64,000 bases of DNA from contig NC_133328.1 of assembly GCF_042186555.1 (NCBI RefSeq), forward strand, positions 611,165,901 through 611,229,900, written 5' to 3'. Positions 53,264 through 63,757 of this stretch are shown here, piece by piece. Under the pieces are notes generated by a model that was not told where the DNA came from, did no database searches, and saw only the letters and a list, made by a program, of their open reading frames with translations. A program made the position numbers and the translations under genes. The stretch is from Aquarana catesbeiana. Lineage: Eukaryota > Chordata > Amphibia > Anura > Ranidae. Position 1 is the first letter of the stretch. Each line of letters starts with the position of its first letter.

Positions 53264-53675
53264 TTAAAGCGGAGTTCCGACAAAAAAAAAAAAAAGAAAA
53301 ATAATCAGACACTTACCTGTCCCAGGGTCCAGCGATGCGGGGGAACGAAGCACTGCTTGTCCCCCCCCTTCTCTCTGCGGCGCTGGCATTGTCACTGTGG
53401 GCGCCCGGCTGTGGCTTCACAGCTGCACATGCGCGAGCCGCGCTGTGCGCTGTGACTGGCCGGGCAATCATCTGGGACCTGTGACGTGTCCCAGATGATT
53501 GCCGAGAGGGAAGGGGGAGAGGTGAACTTACTTCAGCGCCGCATGGCCCCAGGAGGAAGTGGGAGCTGGTTTCCGCTCCCCCCCCCCAAAAAAAATGACA
53601 TGCCAAATGTGGCATATCAGGGAGTCACCTTCCCTTAAAGCGGAAGTTACATTTTTGAGTAGAACTCCGTTTTAA
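53264..53675. mobile_element. TTAAAGYGG MITE, copy 4
   Basis: Ends TTAAAGCGGAGTTCCGAC and AGAACTCCGTTTTAA. Shares ACTTACCTGTCCCAGGGTCC and CTGCACATGCGCGAGCCGCG with copies at 24534 and 58004. It has an inner hairpin CAATCATCTGGGACCTGTGA with its complement. Non-coding. Confidence 0.8.
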
Positions 53676-54290
53676 CTTTTATTTGAAATCAGCTAATTAA
53701 ATTTGAGGTGCATTAAAACAAAGGACCAAAATTGACCATCCTCCAAGGGCCAAAGCCTTCAAATGGCCAAAAGGGACAATCAAAAGCCCCCCATTGACTT
53801 TGACGCAAAAGTTCAAGTTAAAAATTAAGATCAAATGTCTACCTAAAATTTAGCCAAATGGTCCCACCAGAAACTTGGACTCAGATTTGGGCCATGGTGG
53901 TCAAAACTTTGGCCCATGTGTGTCAGCTGAGGACAACTACAAACTACTTTTGCAATGGTACCTGGTTCCTACAAGGTTTGCTAGTGCTGTCCCAGACTAT
54001 CTGCCACTCTGTTTCTGAGGAGACTGTACTACCGGTACATTATGACACATCTAGTGGGACTCTCCAAAAATCAAACATTTCTGGACCAGAGCCTACCAAA
54101 TGCTATAGACAGTTACTGATGCTTCATTTTTAAAGAGCTCTGCTAAAGAAGTCTGTACCAACTCCCAATTTCTGCTGATTACTTATATTTTTACTGAACT
54201 AAAAGGGTTATAGCTAGGGCTTGGAAGTCCCCTGCATTACCATTTGCAGAACTAGCTGCCAGGGGAATAACTCCTCCAGTGAATTCGGGC
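53676..54290. other. Unassigned, upstream of the CR1 copy
   Basis: TGACCATCCTCCAAGGGCCA-type text and a 91-codon plus-strand frame (53858-54133) without recognisable domains. It may be 5-prime CR1 or older repeat. Confidence 0.3.
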
Positions 54291-54294
54291 GTAA

Positions 54295-54470
54295 AGCCAA
54301 AGGAAAGGAAAGACAGATTCTGGTGGTAGGGGAATCAATTCTTAGAAGGACAGAGAGGGAATCTGTCACAAAGAGCTAAAGCGCCGAATTGTCTACCGGG
54401 CGCTTGGGTTCGGCACATCACGGATCTGGCGGACAGATTACTGGGTGGGCTGGGGAAGACCCGGCTGTCA
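54295..54470 (+). pseudogene. CR1 ORF1, esterase-domain start
   Basis: Plus frame ILVVGESILRRTERESVTKS, then a stop, then LSTGRLGSAHH and further. It resembles the SGNH-esterase region found in CR1-group ORF1, where GDSILR carries the nucleophile; here the G-D-S is G-E-S. The frame runs to the L1 insertion at 54472 and continues after it as AVMVHVGT at 56590-56610, where the HVGTN block of the same domain would be. Broken by a stop. Confidence 0.7.
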
Positions 54471-54471
54471 T

Positions 54472-56579
54472 TTTTTTTTGTTTGTTTAATATTTGTTTAT
54501 TGATCAAAACATGAGAAAAACATGTAGTAGAACGTACAATAGGCACATATGCATACAAGTATAAAGAAAACAATGTCCGGAGACACACAGGAACAAAAAA
54601 ACTTCTATTATGGGACAGACAATTCAGTGTATAGACCTGGGTCTAAGAGGTAGAGAGGTTAGTAAATGTATTTTCACATCGTAAGATAAATGTGCCGATA
54701 CTTGAGACAGCAGGGGAAACAGAGGGGGGAGTAGGAGAAGGGGAGGGAGAAAAAAGAAAACATTAGGAAAAAGGAGGAAGTAAGTATGAGTAGGCTGAGG
54801 GGGAGCTAAGAAGAGAGGAAAGTGAGAGAGAGAGGCTGGTAGTCGATGGGCTTCACAAAGCATCACATAACAGATTCATTTATCATTAGGCTAGGTCTAC
54901 ATATCTACGGACTAAATGATTGCAAGGGAAAAAATTGTTGTAAGCATTCATTCAGGAGACACATACATAATATCCTTGTACTCAGTAGAACTTTTAAATT
55001 AGTTCCACTGGGACCAGGTTGCGGTGTGGCGTTTTAGATTATCTCTGGCTATAAGGGTGAGTTCTTCCATAAGGCAGGTGTTGTCCACTGACTGTATCCA
55101 ATTTTTCAGTGAAAGGTCAGAGGGTTGGCCCCAGATGGCTGGGATGAGGGCTTTGGCGGCGTTCAGCGGGTGTGGGGTAAGGGAACGCTTGTAAGAACCA
55201 ACTGTTTCCAATGTATTGTGCAGAAGTATAGTCCATGGATATAGGGGTAAGGAGAAGCTCGTTATTTGGTTCACAAGACGAATTATATTTGACCAGAAGG
55301 GTTGGATAACTGGGCACGACCACCATATATGGGCGTGGGTTGCTGTGTTCCCGCAATTCCTCCAACACAGCGGGGGAACTGGAAGGGGAACACACTATGC
55401 AATTTAGCTGGGGTATAGTGCCATCTTGTCAACAGCTTGTAGTTCATTTCGGCTGTCTTAGAGGAAGTAGAAGAAACATGAGCAAACTGTAGTATTTTAT
55501 CCCTCTGATCTTCAGAGACGTGCAAGTTCAAATCAGAATCCCATTTATTGAGGAATTCCGGGTGCAAGGGGTTATGCAGCTGTATAATAGCTTTATAGAA
55601 TTGTGAGATACAATGAAGTGGAGGGTCTTTGTGAAAGAACATATATTCAACCGGCGTTAGTTCTTGAACATTCCGTATTGGATGTGGAATAGAGTGAACA
55701 AATTGTTGTAATTGTTTGTATCTCCATTTGTCCACAAAGGAAGCCTGTGCAAGTGTGGAGGCAGTTAGTGGAGAAGTATTGGGCAACAAGGCTCTGAAAG
55801 AGCGTGGAATCCAGGGCATGATAGACAAGTCAGCACCACTCAGCTCGTGTTCCAATTTAACCCATAATTTAGTATCACTAGCATACTTCCAATCGGAAAT
55901 CCTGGATAGTGCAATGGCATGGTAATAGGCCTTAAAGTTTGGAAGTGCCAGACCTTCTGCCATTTTGGAGTGGAAAAGGATTGCTCTGGCTATCCTAGGG
56001 TGTCTGCCCTTCCAAACAAAGCAGGATATCATGGTCTGTAGAATAGAGAAGAACCCTACAGGCACACCCAACGGCAACATTTGAAAGACAAAAAGGACTC
56101 TAGGAAGAATGTTCATTTTAATAATATTTATTTTCCCTAGCCAAGTGTTGGAGAGAGGACCATTGTCTCAAGTCTGACTTAATGCTGTTGAGTAATGGGA
56201 TGTAGTTTTGTCTGAAAAGGGAGTGAATGTGGGGAGTAAGATGAATACCTAGGTATTTTAAAGTGTCTGTTTTCCATTGGAAGGGAAATTGAGGTTTTAA
56301 TCGCAAGGCAGTGGAATTGGGAATGTTAATATTTAGAATTTCCAATTTAGATTTTAGAGTTTGGAAGGTTTGGAAGGCGGACATAAGGTTTGGCAGAGAA
56401 ATATGTGGTTGTTGGATAAAGAACAGAATGTCATCTGCATACGCTGCGTATTTGTGTATTTTTGGGCCCACTTTGAATCCTTGGATGCTACTGTTATGTC
56501 TGATATTTGCTAAGAAAGGTTCAAGGGAAATAGCAAACAACAGGGGGGAAGTGGACAACCTTGTCTAGTTCCATCATGT
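54472..56579 (-). mobile_element. L1-like LINE, 5-prime truncated, with target duplication
   Basis: 2,108-bp insertion in CR1, flanked by AGACCCGGCTGTCAT (54457-54471) and AGACCTGGCTGTCAT (56580-56594), 15 bp with one mismatch. The plus-strand left edge is a poly(T), i.e. the poly(A) tail of a minus-strand element. The 5-prime end is truncated within the reverse transcriptase just before the GTRQGCPL block. Clean target-primed insertion. Confidence 0.92.
55283..56579 (-). pseudogene. L1-like ORF2, reverse transcriptase C-part
   Basis: Starts in DGTRQGCPL (plus strand near 56560), with a 1-bp frameshift at the C-run. Then SPLLFAISLEPFLANI, KYAAYADDILFF with intact YADD (56430-56441), KYLGIHLT and PLLNSIKSDLRQW. 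After another break near 56117 come MNILPRVLFVFQMLPLGVPV and CFVWKGRHPRIARAIL, the thumb and C-terminal part, to 55283. No EN or first RT motifs because of the truncation. Two or three frame breaks in 430 codons mean it is inactive but not old. Confidence 0.88.
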
Positions 56580-56594
56580 AGACCTGGCTGTCAT

Positions 56595-57460
56595 GGTGCA
56601 TGTTGGTACCAGCTGACTGGAGAAAAGTCAATGTAGCACCAATATTTAAAAAAGGGCCAAGATACATCCCTGGGAATTACAGACCAGTTAGCCTAACATC
56701 AATAGTATGCAAGCTCTTGGAGGGGATGATAAGGGACTATATACAAGATTTTAGTAGTGAAAACTGTATCATTAGCAGTAATCAGTATGGGATTCATGAA
56801 GAATTGTTATTTTCAAACCAATCTATTAACCTTCTATGAGGAAGTGAGCTGCCATCTAGATAAAGGAAGGCCCGTAGACGTGGTGTATCTGGATTTTGCA
56901 AAGGCATTTGATACAGTTCCCCATAAACGGTTACTGTACAAACTAAGGTCTGTCGGCATAGACCATAGGGTGAGTACATGGATTGAAAACTGGCTACAGG
57001 GGCAAGTCCAGAGGGTAAGTGATAAATGGGGAGTACTCAGAATGGTCCAGTGTGGAAAGCGGGGTCCCCCCCAGGGTTCTGTGCTCAGACCAATCCTATT
57101 TAATTTATTCATAAACAATCTGGAGGATGGGATCAACAGTTCAATCTCAGTATTTGCGGATGGTACAAAGCTAAGCAGGTCAATATTTTCTCCGCAGGAT
57201 GTGGAAACCTTACAAGAGGATGTGAACAAATTAATGTGGTGGGCAACTACATGGCAAATGAGGTTTAATGTAGAAAAATGTAAAATAATGCATTTGGATG
57301 GCAAAAATATGAATGCAATCTACTCACTAGGGGGAGAACCTCTGGGGGAATCTAGGATGGAAAAGGACCTGGGGGTCCTAGTAGATGATAGGCTCAGCGG
57401 TGGCATGCAAATTGCTGCAAGCAAAGCAAACAGAATATTGGCATGCATTAAAAGGGGATT
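56595..57460 (+). pseudogene. CR1 ORF2 reverse transcriptase, catalytic motif altered
   Basis: Begins VPADWRKVNVAPIFKKGP and GNYRPVSLTSIVCKLLE. After a frameshift near 56795 it continues FYEEVSCHLDKGRPVDVVYL, DFAKAFDTVPH (motif A aspartate present), GPPQGSVLRPILFNLF and SISVFADGTKLS, where the invariant second aspartate of FADD is glycine (codon 57162-57164). The ORF1 HVGT block joins directly to this segment at GGTACC, so the endonuclease and early RT have been deleted. The frame is cut at 57461 by a 2.1-kb insertion and continues at 59562. Dead on several counts. Confidence 0.9.
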
Positions 57461-58003
57461 GTGTAAAGTATGTTTGGTGTTGGGGTAATTGGCGCTGCCC
57501 TCCAATTAAATAATAGTGTGGGTAGAGGTGTATTTAAGTCCTACTGTAGTTTAGCTTGTGATACTATGATTTTAAATAGAATCAACTCCCTATTAGGTAA
57601 TTATAAAATCCGCTCCCTATTGGGTGATTATATCCAAAGTGATAGTGAACTTTCCAAAGTGGTAAAAATGTATTTAATAATTATATTCGTTTAAACCCGT
57701 TGCTTTATGCCACCTATGAGGAGCGAATCACATTTGGGTCGCTCTTCCCAGGGGCCATCAAACAGGGGATATGTGTACAATAAGTGGTTGCTGCTCGGTC
57801 CAATCCTCCCTTTATAAGCTCTTATGAGGAGGATGATCCTTAGTATAGGCAGAGTTGTGATAAATACCCTGAAAAGTGATCCTAACTGCTGTCACTCTTC
57901 TATGGGTGAATTTGCAAATCTGTGATAAATAACCTAAAAAAGTGATCCAAACTGGTGTCACCTATGAATGAGTGATTTATATCCTAGTGTTAATTATAAA
58001 TCC

Positions 58004-58477
58004 TTAAAGCGGAGCTCCGCCAAATTTTTTTTTTTTTAAAAGTCAGCAGCTACAAATACTGCAGCTTTTAAAACATGGACACTTACCTGTCCAGGGCGCC
58101 CGCGATGTCGGCACCCGAGGCCGAACCGTCTCTCGGTCCTTGGGTGCTGCCGCCTCCATCTTCGGTAAGGGAATCAGGAAGTGAAGTCGTGTGGCTTCAC
58201 TTCCCGGTTCCCTACTGCGCATGCGCGAGTCGCGCAGCGCAATACGGATGGTCCTTGCTGTCTCTGGGACCCGTGTGTTTCCCAGCAGACAGCAGGGTGG
58301 GAGCAGGAAGTGGCGTAAATAACCGCAGATTCTGCGGCTATCTATGCCGGAAGTGGGTACAGATACCTGTAATATACAGGTATCTGCACCCTCCTCCCCC
58401 CTGAAAGGCGCCAACTGTGACACTGGAGGGGGGGAGGAATCCGATGAGTTCCACTTTTGGGTGGAACTCCACTTTAA
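58004..58477. mobile_element. TTAAAGYGG MITE, copy 5
   Basis: 474 bp, ends TTAAAGCGGAGCTCCGCC and GGGTGGAACTCCACTTTAA. Nearly the same sequence as 24534-25007, with substitutions and small indels. Inserted in the 57461-59561 element. Confidence 0.88.
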
Positions 58478-58889
58478 GTGCACTTGAGGCCAGATATCAC
58501 CTGCAATGGGTGCTATTAACCCTAAAGTACACTAAATTGTGTCCAATACTACAACCCAATAGTTATACACCTAGTGCAAAAACATCAACCTAAAAAACAT
58601 ATAGTATAGTAGTACACGTGCCCTATAATCAGACACCTGTGATCAAAAAAAGCAAAATAGATAATTGTGTACAGCGTAACAGTCCCCAAATGGGGGAAAT
58701 GATATATATCCCAAAAAAATACAAGGAAAGTCAACAAGTGGGATAAAATCACAAGGAAAATTGATACCGGGTAAATATGAGTTCAGCAGCAGTATCCAAT
58801 ATTCATACCATAAGTGGAAATGGAAAAAAGTAGTTTTCACTAGATCTTCCAAAAAAGTGGCATATGTGAGTATCCTCGATGTCCTATAT

Positions 58890-59047
58890 CAGGGATATGC
58901 AATTAGCAGACCTCCAGCTGTTGCAAAACTACAAGTCCCATCATGCTCTGCCTCTTGGTGTCATGCTTGTGGCTGTCAGAGTCTTGCTATGCCTCATGGG
59001 ACTTGTAGTTCTGCAACAGCTGGAGGTCCGCTAATTGCATATCCCTG
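58890..59047. mobile_element. hAT-type MITE with perfect 8-bp duplication
   Basis: 158 bp, ends CAGGGATATGCAATTAGC and GCTAATTGCATATCCCTG. The arms go on as GACCTCCAGCTGTTGCAAAA and its complement. Exact 8-bp duplication TCCTATAT at 58882-58889 and 59048-59055. Non-coding; young by its intact duplication and arms. Confidence 0.95.
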
Positions 59048-59561
59048 TCCTATATAGACTTTATCCTCAGGTGTACAGGTCAGGGTGACTTTTGTGCTCC
59101 CCCTGATACCCCACTCACCAGATCCGGGTACCCCTGCAGGGGTAGTAGGTGAAAGTGAGTGTGTTGGTTTCTTCTCGGTGTGGCTGTTGCTCCTCCGTTT
59201 AGACTGCTGGGCTCCCAGTCCATTGTTCAGATCTTATAGCAGTACTTTGTTGCTGCTTTCCCAGCGTACCAGCTCCTGGTGCCCTCATAAGACCAGAGAA
59301 AGATGGACTCGCATGGCGTAATTCCGATTATTTATTTAAATGTTATATATTATTTAAAAGCGATCCAAATCGCATCATTTAAATGCAGTATAAGTGCAGA
59401 TAAAAAGACCAAATAAAAAAACAAAAAAACACACACACTGTCTGCAGGCTAAGAGTCGGCGTGCGTTCCACGGCTCCGCACTCAACACCTGGAAGTGACG
59501 TGTTAGCGTGTGAGATAGCTACGCCTTACGCGCGTTTCGTCATGTGACTTCTTCTGAGGCA

Positions 59562-60148
59562 ATTAAAAGGGGATTAACTCCAGTGATAAAACGATAATTC
59601 TCCCTCTGTACAAGACTCTGGTCCGGCCGCACCTGGAGTATGCCATCCAGTTCTGGGCACCAGTGCTCAGGAAGGATGTGCTGGAACAGGAGAGAGTCCA
59701 GAGAAGGGCAACAAAGCTAATAAAGGGTCTGGAGGATCTTAGTTATGAGGAAAGGTTGTGAGCACTGAACTTATTCTCTCTGGAGAAGAGACGCTTGAGA
59801 GGGGATATGATTTCTATGTACAAATACCGTACTGGTGACCCCACAATAGGGATAAAACTTTTCCACGAAAGGGAATTTAAAAAGACACGCGGCCATTCAC
59901 TAAAATTAGAAGAGAAGAGGTTTAACCTTAAGTGGCGTAGAGGTTTCTTTACTGTAGCGGTAAGGATGTGGAATTCCCTTCCACAGGCAGTGGTCTCTGG
60001 GTGGGGCATCGATCATTTCTAAAAACTATTAGATAGGCCTGAACAACCACAACATACAGGGATATACAATGTAATACTGACATATAATCACACACATAGG
60101 TTGGACTTGATGGACTTTTGTCTTTTTTCAACCTCACCTACTATGTAA
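59562..60148 (+). pseudogene. CR1 ORF2 C-terminus and 3-prime UTR
   Basis: After the target duplication the frame resumes: LYKTLVRPHLEYAIQFWAPV, ERVQRRATKLIKGLEDLSYE, ERL, TGA stop (59759-59761), ALNLFSLEKRRLRGDMISMY, KYRTGDPTIGIKLF and KRFNLKWRRGFFTVAVRMWN with SLPQAVV. The RPHLEY / RRATK / FSLEKRRLRGD order is characteristic of CR1. The UTR ends GACTTGATGGACTTTTGTC and CCTACTATGTAACT, the reverse complement of the start of the fragment at 36602. Confidence 0.92.
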
Positions 60149-60670
60149 CTTCAGCGCTGTTTCTTGCAGGTCATATTTTTTGAACAACTCATGGCCATAC
60201 AGACTGACACCATTAAAAAAATGCTAAAAATGGTAAAATACAAATATAAAAAATAAATACAAATAATAAAATAATACGATTTTGGAACTGTGGATCGAGT
60301 TCTATCTATCTCCTACCTTCTGTGAGGATTTCCTGATATTCTATAACAGGGGACCATGGATGCTGTTCCACAAAACCAATTTTGTTGACTGGCTTTGACT
60401 TTCACTGCCTCCTATTTCCATCCCCCTTCCCCCTTCACCGCCCATGTTGCCTATTTCTTTCCCTTAACCTTTCCCATACCAACTCTCCTACCCTTCTTTT
60501 CCCATGCTTTTGTATGTACCCTTGGGGCATTACCATTGTTCTTTTGTATAGGCACTCTCTGTTATACTTATTTTGGATTACTTGAACACTGTGGTTTGAT
60601 TTACTATAGGCAAATAGACTGTGCACCTTTGAAGAGCGTATGCTCTACAGCTTAGTAAATGAGGTAAAGC
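60149..60670. other. No gene recognised
   Basis: Pyrimidine-rich 60400-60500, then GTGCACCTTTGAAGAGCGTA and TAGTAAATGAGG, which look like a partial MITE of the 14.1-kb hairpin type. Confidence 0.35.
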
Positions 60671-61168
60671 TTAAAGTGTTACTGAACCCAAAACCTACAT
60701 TCACTATATCTGGTCTCTCACAGTACACAGAACATGGAAATGCAATTATTTTAGTAAATATAAAATGATAAATGCCTTTTCTCATCAGCAGTATATAGCA
60801 GTCTTGTGACGTCTATCAGTTCCTAGTAAAGCTTGTAGGAGCAGTTTTCATTCTTCCCTGACCCTCTGTCTGGACAGTGCTGATTGGCCCTGTGCTGATC
60901 ACATGCACCCTCCCAAGAAAAAAAAAAAAAAAACTCTCCAGCAATAAATACCAAACTGAGCATGTGCAGCCCATCCCCTGGCTTTGTAAATATCAGGTTG
61001 TTTTTTGGAGACAGTGGAGGAAGGGGAAAATCAGAGAAGACAGGATCAAACAGCCTTTATACACAATGCAAAGGATTAACCCCTTAGGTTCCACAGTGAG
61101 GATAACAAGCATGCTTTACTGCATATATACACACTGATTTTACTGCTGTGGGTTTAGTAACACTTTAT
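60671..61168. mobile_element. TTAAAGTGTTACT MITE
   Basis: About 498 bp, ends TTAAAGTGTTACTGAACCCA and GGGTTTAGTAACACTTTA. Interior has GTGCTGATTGGCCCTGTGCT and a 16-A run. Non-coding. Confidence 0.8.
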
Positions 61169-61169
61169 C

Positions 61170-62010
61170 TTTATGAATGAATGAATAAATGAATGAATGA
61201 ATAAATGCTACATACGCAAGCTAAATCGCCTCAGTGCGCTTTTGCCGCCAGTGTCCGTCTGGGTCTTCAGAAGAGATGGGTCTTGAGCCTCTTCCTGAAG
61301 GCCAGATGGTTTTCTTCCGAGCAGATGTCCGCGGGTAGAGCGTTCCATAGCCGTGGTCCTTGGACTGCGATCCTTCATTCGCCTTTTAATTTATAATGGG
61401 TCTTGGGGATGTGGAGGAGGTTCTGGTTAGTTGACCGGAGAGGGCGACTTGGGGTGTAGTGCTTTATTTTGTCGCAGAGGTATTGCAGGGCTTTTCCTTG
61501 TGTACATTTGTGAGTGAGGCAGAGGGTCTTAAATGTAACCCGGTCCTTTACGGCTAGCCAATGGAGGGTCCTCAGGGACTGGGGGATTGATTCCCAGGTT
61601 TTTTTTCCAGTTACCAGTCTGGCTGTTGTGTTCTGGACGATTTGTAGATGTGAAATTTGGTATTTTGGCAGTCCTAGGTAGAGGGAATTTGCGTAGTGGA
61701 GTTGGGAATTGATTGTTCCAACTACTGCTGCTGTATCTCCTTCTGGGTTGAAGGGGATGAGTCTACGCAATAGGCGAAGAAGGTAGTGGGATCCACTGAC
61801 TACTGATCCTATTTGTGCATCCATCATTATGTCTGAGTTAAAGATGACTCCAAGGCTTTTGGCTTTAGTGCTGGGGGTGATGGGTTGTCCGAGGACGGTG
61901 AGCGGTGTGGACATCGTGCCAGGGTGTTTGTTTCGGTTTGCATGGAGGAAGAGGAGTTCTGTTTTGGATCCGTTGAGTTTAAGGAGATCTTTACAAAGAA
62001 TACCCAATCA
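61170..62010 (-). pseudogene. L2-like LINE, ORF2 C-terminus and tail
   Basis: A 210-codon minus frame (61375-62007): LLKLNGSKTELLFLH, SLGVIFNSDIMMDAQI, YLLRLLRRLIPF, NSLYLGLPKYQISHLQIVQN, TARLVTGKK and LRTLHWLAVKDRVTFKTLCL, THKC. This is the post-RT region typical of L2-group ORF2. It continues shifted (61203-61375) toward GYGTLYP-type text and ends in an (ATTC/ATTT)n tail seen on the plus strand as (ATGA)n at 61175-61206, a usual 3-prime signature of L2-like LINEs. Reverse transcriptase core missing by 5-prime truncation. Confidence 0.85.
61175..61207. repeat. (ATGA)n tetranucleotide, LINE tail
   Basis: ATGAATGAATGAATAAATGA and further, the complement of the L2-like 3-prime tail. Confidence 0.9.
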
Positions 62011-62160
62011 CATGCAAGGAAAATAGAAAAAAAAATGATTTTTGCTTGCACATGATTGAACAATGGAAGTCAGCAGAGCTCCTCTTTATTTACTAAGCAC
62101 TGGAGCGACTGCACTTGCAAAGTGCACAGTCTATTCGCCTTTAGTAAATGACCCCTGTAT
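62005..62160. mobile_element. Single MITE hairpin of the 14.1-kb type
   Basis: ATCACATGCAAGGAAAATAG facing TTTTGCTTGCACATGATTGA, then ACTTGCAAAGTGCACAGTCT and TTCGCCTTTAGTAAATGACC. Same family as the tandem at 14117-15235. Confidence 0.65.
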
Positions 62161-62192
62161 GTACTTCGGATATATTACGTCTAACTGGCAAT

Positions 62193-62368
62193 AGGGTTGA
62201 TTTACAAAACTGGAGAGTGCAAAATCTGGTGCAGCTGTGCATGGTAGCCAATCAGCTTCTAACTTCAGCTTGTTCAATTAAACTTTGATAATAAAATCAG
62301 GAAGCTGATTGGTTTCTATGCAGAGCTGCACCAGCTTTCGCACGCTCCGGTTTTAGTAAATCAACCCC
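62193..62368. mobile_element. GGGGTTGATTTA MITE, copy 3
   Basis: 176 bp, ends AGGGTTGATTTACAAAACTG and GGTTTTAGTAAATCAACCCC. Homologous to 23088 and 29701. Confidence 0.85.
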
Positions 62369-62439
62369 AATGCATCCTATCTGTGCCTACACTGAGTTGT
62401 TTTTATGTTTGAATAAAAAAAGAAAAACGAAAAAAAAAA

Positions 62440-62785
62440 AATGCAACCAAATGGAATTTTGATTGAAATCTGAACACTAGTTGGGAGTTGTCAGAATCAT
62501 TGATGCAGAAAACAGACAGGTAATTCTCTACACTGCAGGCTATTTGGGTGAAAGCAAATTAACATGGCGTTCTCTGATAATATTTGTCTTTTATTTCTGA
62601 AAAAGGATAAAAACTTCCAGTCTACATAAAAAGGAAATATTTTAGAGATTTTAATCCTGACTTGCTGCGCATTGAGGACAGTGGGGCTGGTCTCCTATAT
62701 GACACAAAGAAGACTTTTTTAAGGTTAACATGAGATGGAAATGAACCAATCTTTGTTTTTGGTGATGCAGCAAGAAAGATTTAGT
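62440..62785. promoter_or_regulatory. Candidate conserved noncoding element 6
   Basis: Repeat-free island with GTGAAAGCAAATTAACATGG, CTCTGATAATATTTGTCTTT, TAAAAAGGAAATATTTTAGA and CCAATCTTTGTTTTTGGTGA (TCF/Sox-like). No open frame. Regulatory role inferred from texture alone. Confidence 0.28.
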
Positions 62786-62980
62786 TAGAGGAATGGGCAC
62801 TCATGTAGGCAGGTGCAGTCTATATTCTCCACTGTAGGTGGCGCTGGACCGCAGCAGCAATGCAGTTGGGGGAACTTGGTTCCTCTGTGGTTTCCTCGGT
62901 TACAAGGGTGAAGCTATCTAATTGGATGTGGGTGCTGCATGTGACTCTGGCAGCCATCTTGGGTCAGACAGAGTCTATTT
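62786..62980. other. Sequence flanking the second CCTCCCTGGCGG element, left side
   Basis: CTCCACTGTAGGTGGCGCTG, then CAGCCATCTTGGGTCAGACA. Possibly part of a larger dispersed repeat that continues at 63758. No gene. Confidence 0.35.
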
Positions 62981-63757
62981 AACCTCCCTGGCGGTATGAT
63001 TATGTCGAATTTTAGGTGCTAAAAGCGGTACAATTATTTTGCATGGAAATTTGGCGTTTTATATTGTAGGCTTGTAATTCTTAACAATAACACACTTAAA
63101 TCTGTCCAAACAAGAGTCTAGTAGATATCCCGGGTATGAGAAAGTTTGAAACACAAAATCATACATTATAATAAAATAAATAAATATAAATAATTTAAAA
63201 AAATAATAATATAATAATAATAATAATAAAATAAATTTCCCCACAATTCACTATCACTCAATTCTGCAAGTGTTCTAATTTACTATCGCTGTTTTCTAGC
63301 TGGTCTAAAGCCACTTTTGACGTAAAGGGACACTTTTTGGTTGCTATGGACAATCTCCAGTTTCCAGGCAGAAAGAACAGTATATATAATATAAAACTGC
63401 ATGCAGGGCGCTGGACAAAGCATTGGGGACAAAAGGGATGTGAAATAATTTCATACAGTACTGTAATCTGTAAGATTACAGTACTGTATGTGTTATGATT
63501 TTTACATTTTCTGAATTTGCCACCAGGCTCCGCCCCGTGCGTTGTGACGCTCGCAGGGAACGGAGCCTGGCACAGAGAGGCTTCGGCTTCGGGAGGAGGA
63601 CAGAGCCTGCAGACACTGCGGGGGGACATCACAGGATCCTGGGGACAAGGTAAGTACCAGGATCCTACAATGCAATCCCGAGTGTGGCTCAGGGTTACCG
63701 CTAATGGTGCTGAAATTTAACCCCGAGCCACACTCGGGAATACTGTCAGGGAGGCTA
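62981..63757. mobile_element. CCTCCCTGGCGG element, copy 2 (inverted)
   Basis: AACCTCCCTGGCGGTATGAT at the left, GAATACTGTCAGGGAGGCTA at the right; the whole is the reverse complement of 5024-5795 with about 90 percent identity by eye. The minus strand has an open frame 63258-63632 (124 codons) whose last 86 residues differ from those of copy 1 at only 8 positions. The ATG that follows in copy 1 is TTG here. The hairpin CCGAGTGTGGCTCAGGGTTA / AACCCCGAGCCACACTCGG is at 63678-63739. Confidence 0.82.

Larger units (their letters stand above)
57461..59561 (+). mobile_element. Unidentified 2.1-kb insertion with 14-bp target duplication
   Basis: Flanked by ATTAAAAGGGGATT at 57447-57460 and identically at 59562-59575, interrupting the CR1 frame. 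It has no coding frame beyond 75-98 codons and no domain. Own sequence: 57461-58003, 58478-58889 and 59056-59561; two MITEs are inserted (58004-58477 and 58890-59047). The left end starts GTGTAAAGTATGTTTGGTGT, and the interior has repeated AAATACCCTGAAAAGTGATC and TGATCCAAACTGGTGTCACC text. The right end is CGCGTTTCGTCATGTGACTT followed by CTTCTGAGGC. No poly(A), no inverted ends. The duplication length suggests target-primed retroposition, perhaps of a long non-coding retroposon. Confidence 0.7.

Noticed and set aside
61375..62007. 210-codon minus frame as a host gene
   Set aside because: Its motifs are those of an L2-like LINE ORF2 C-terminus and it ends in a LINE tail.
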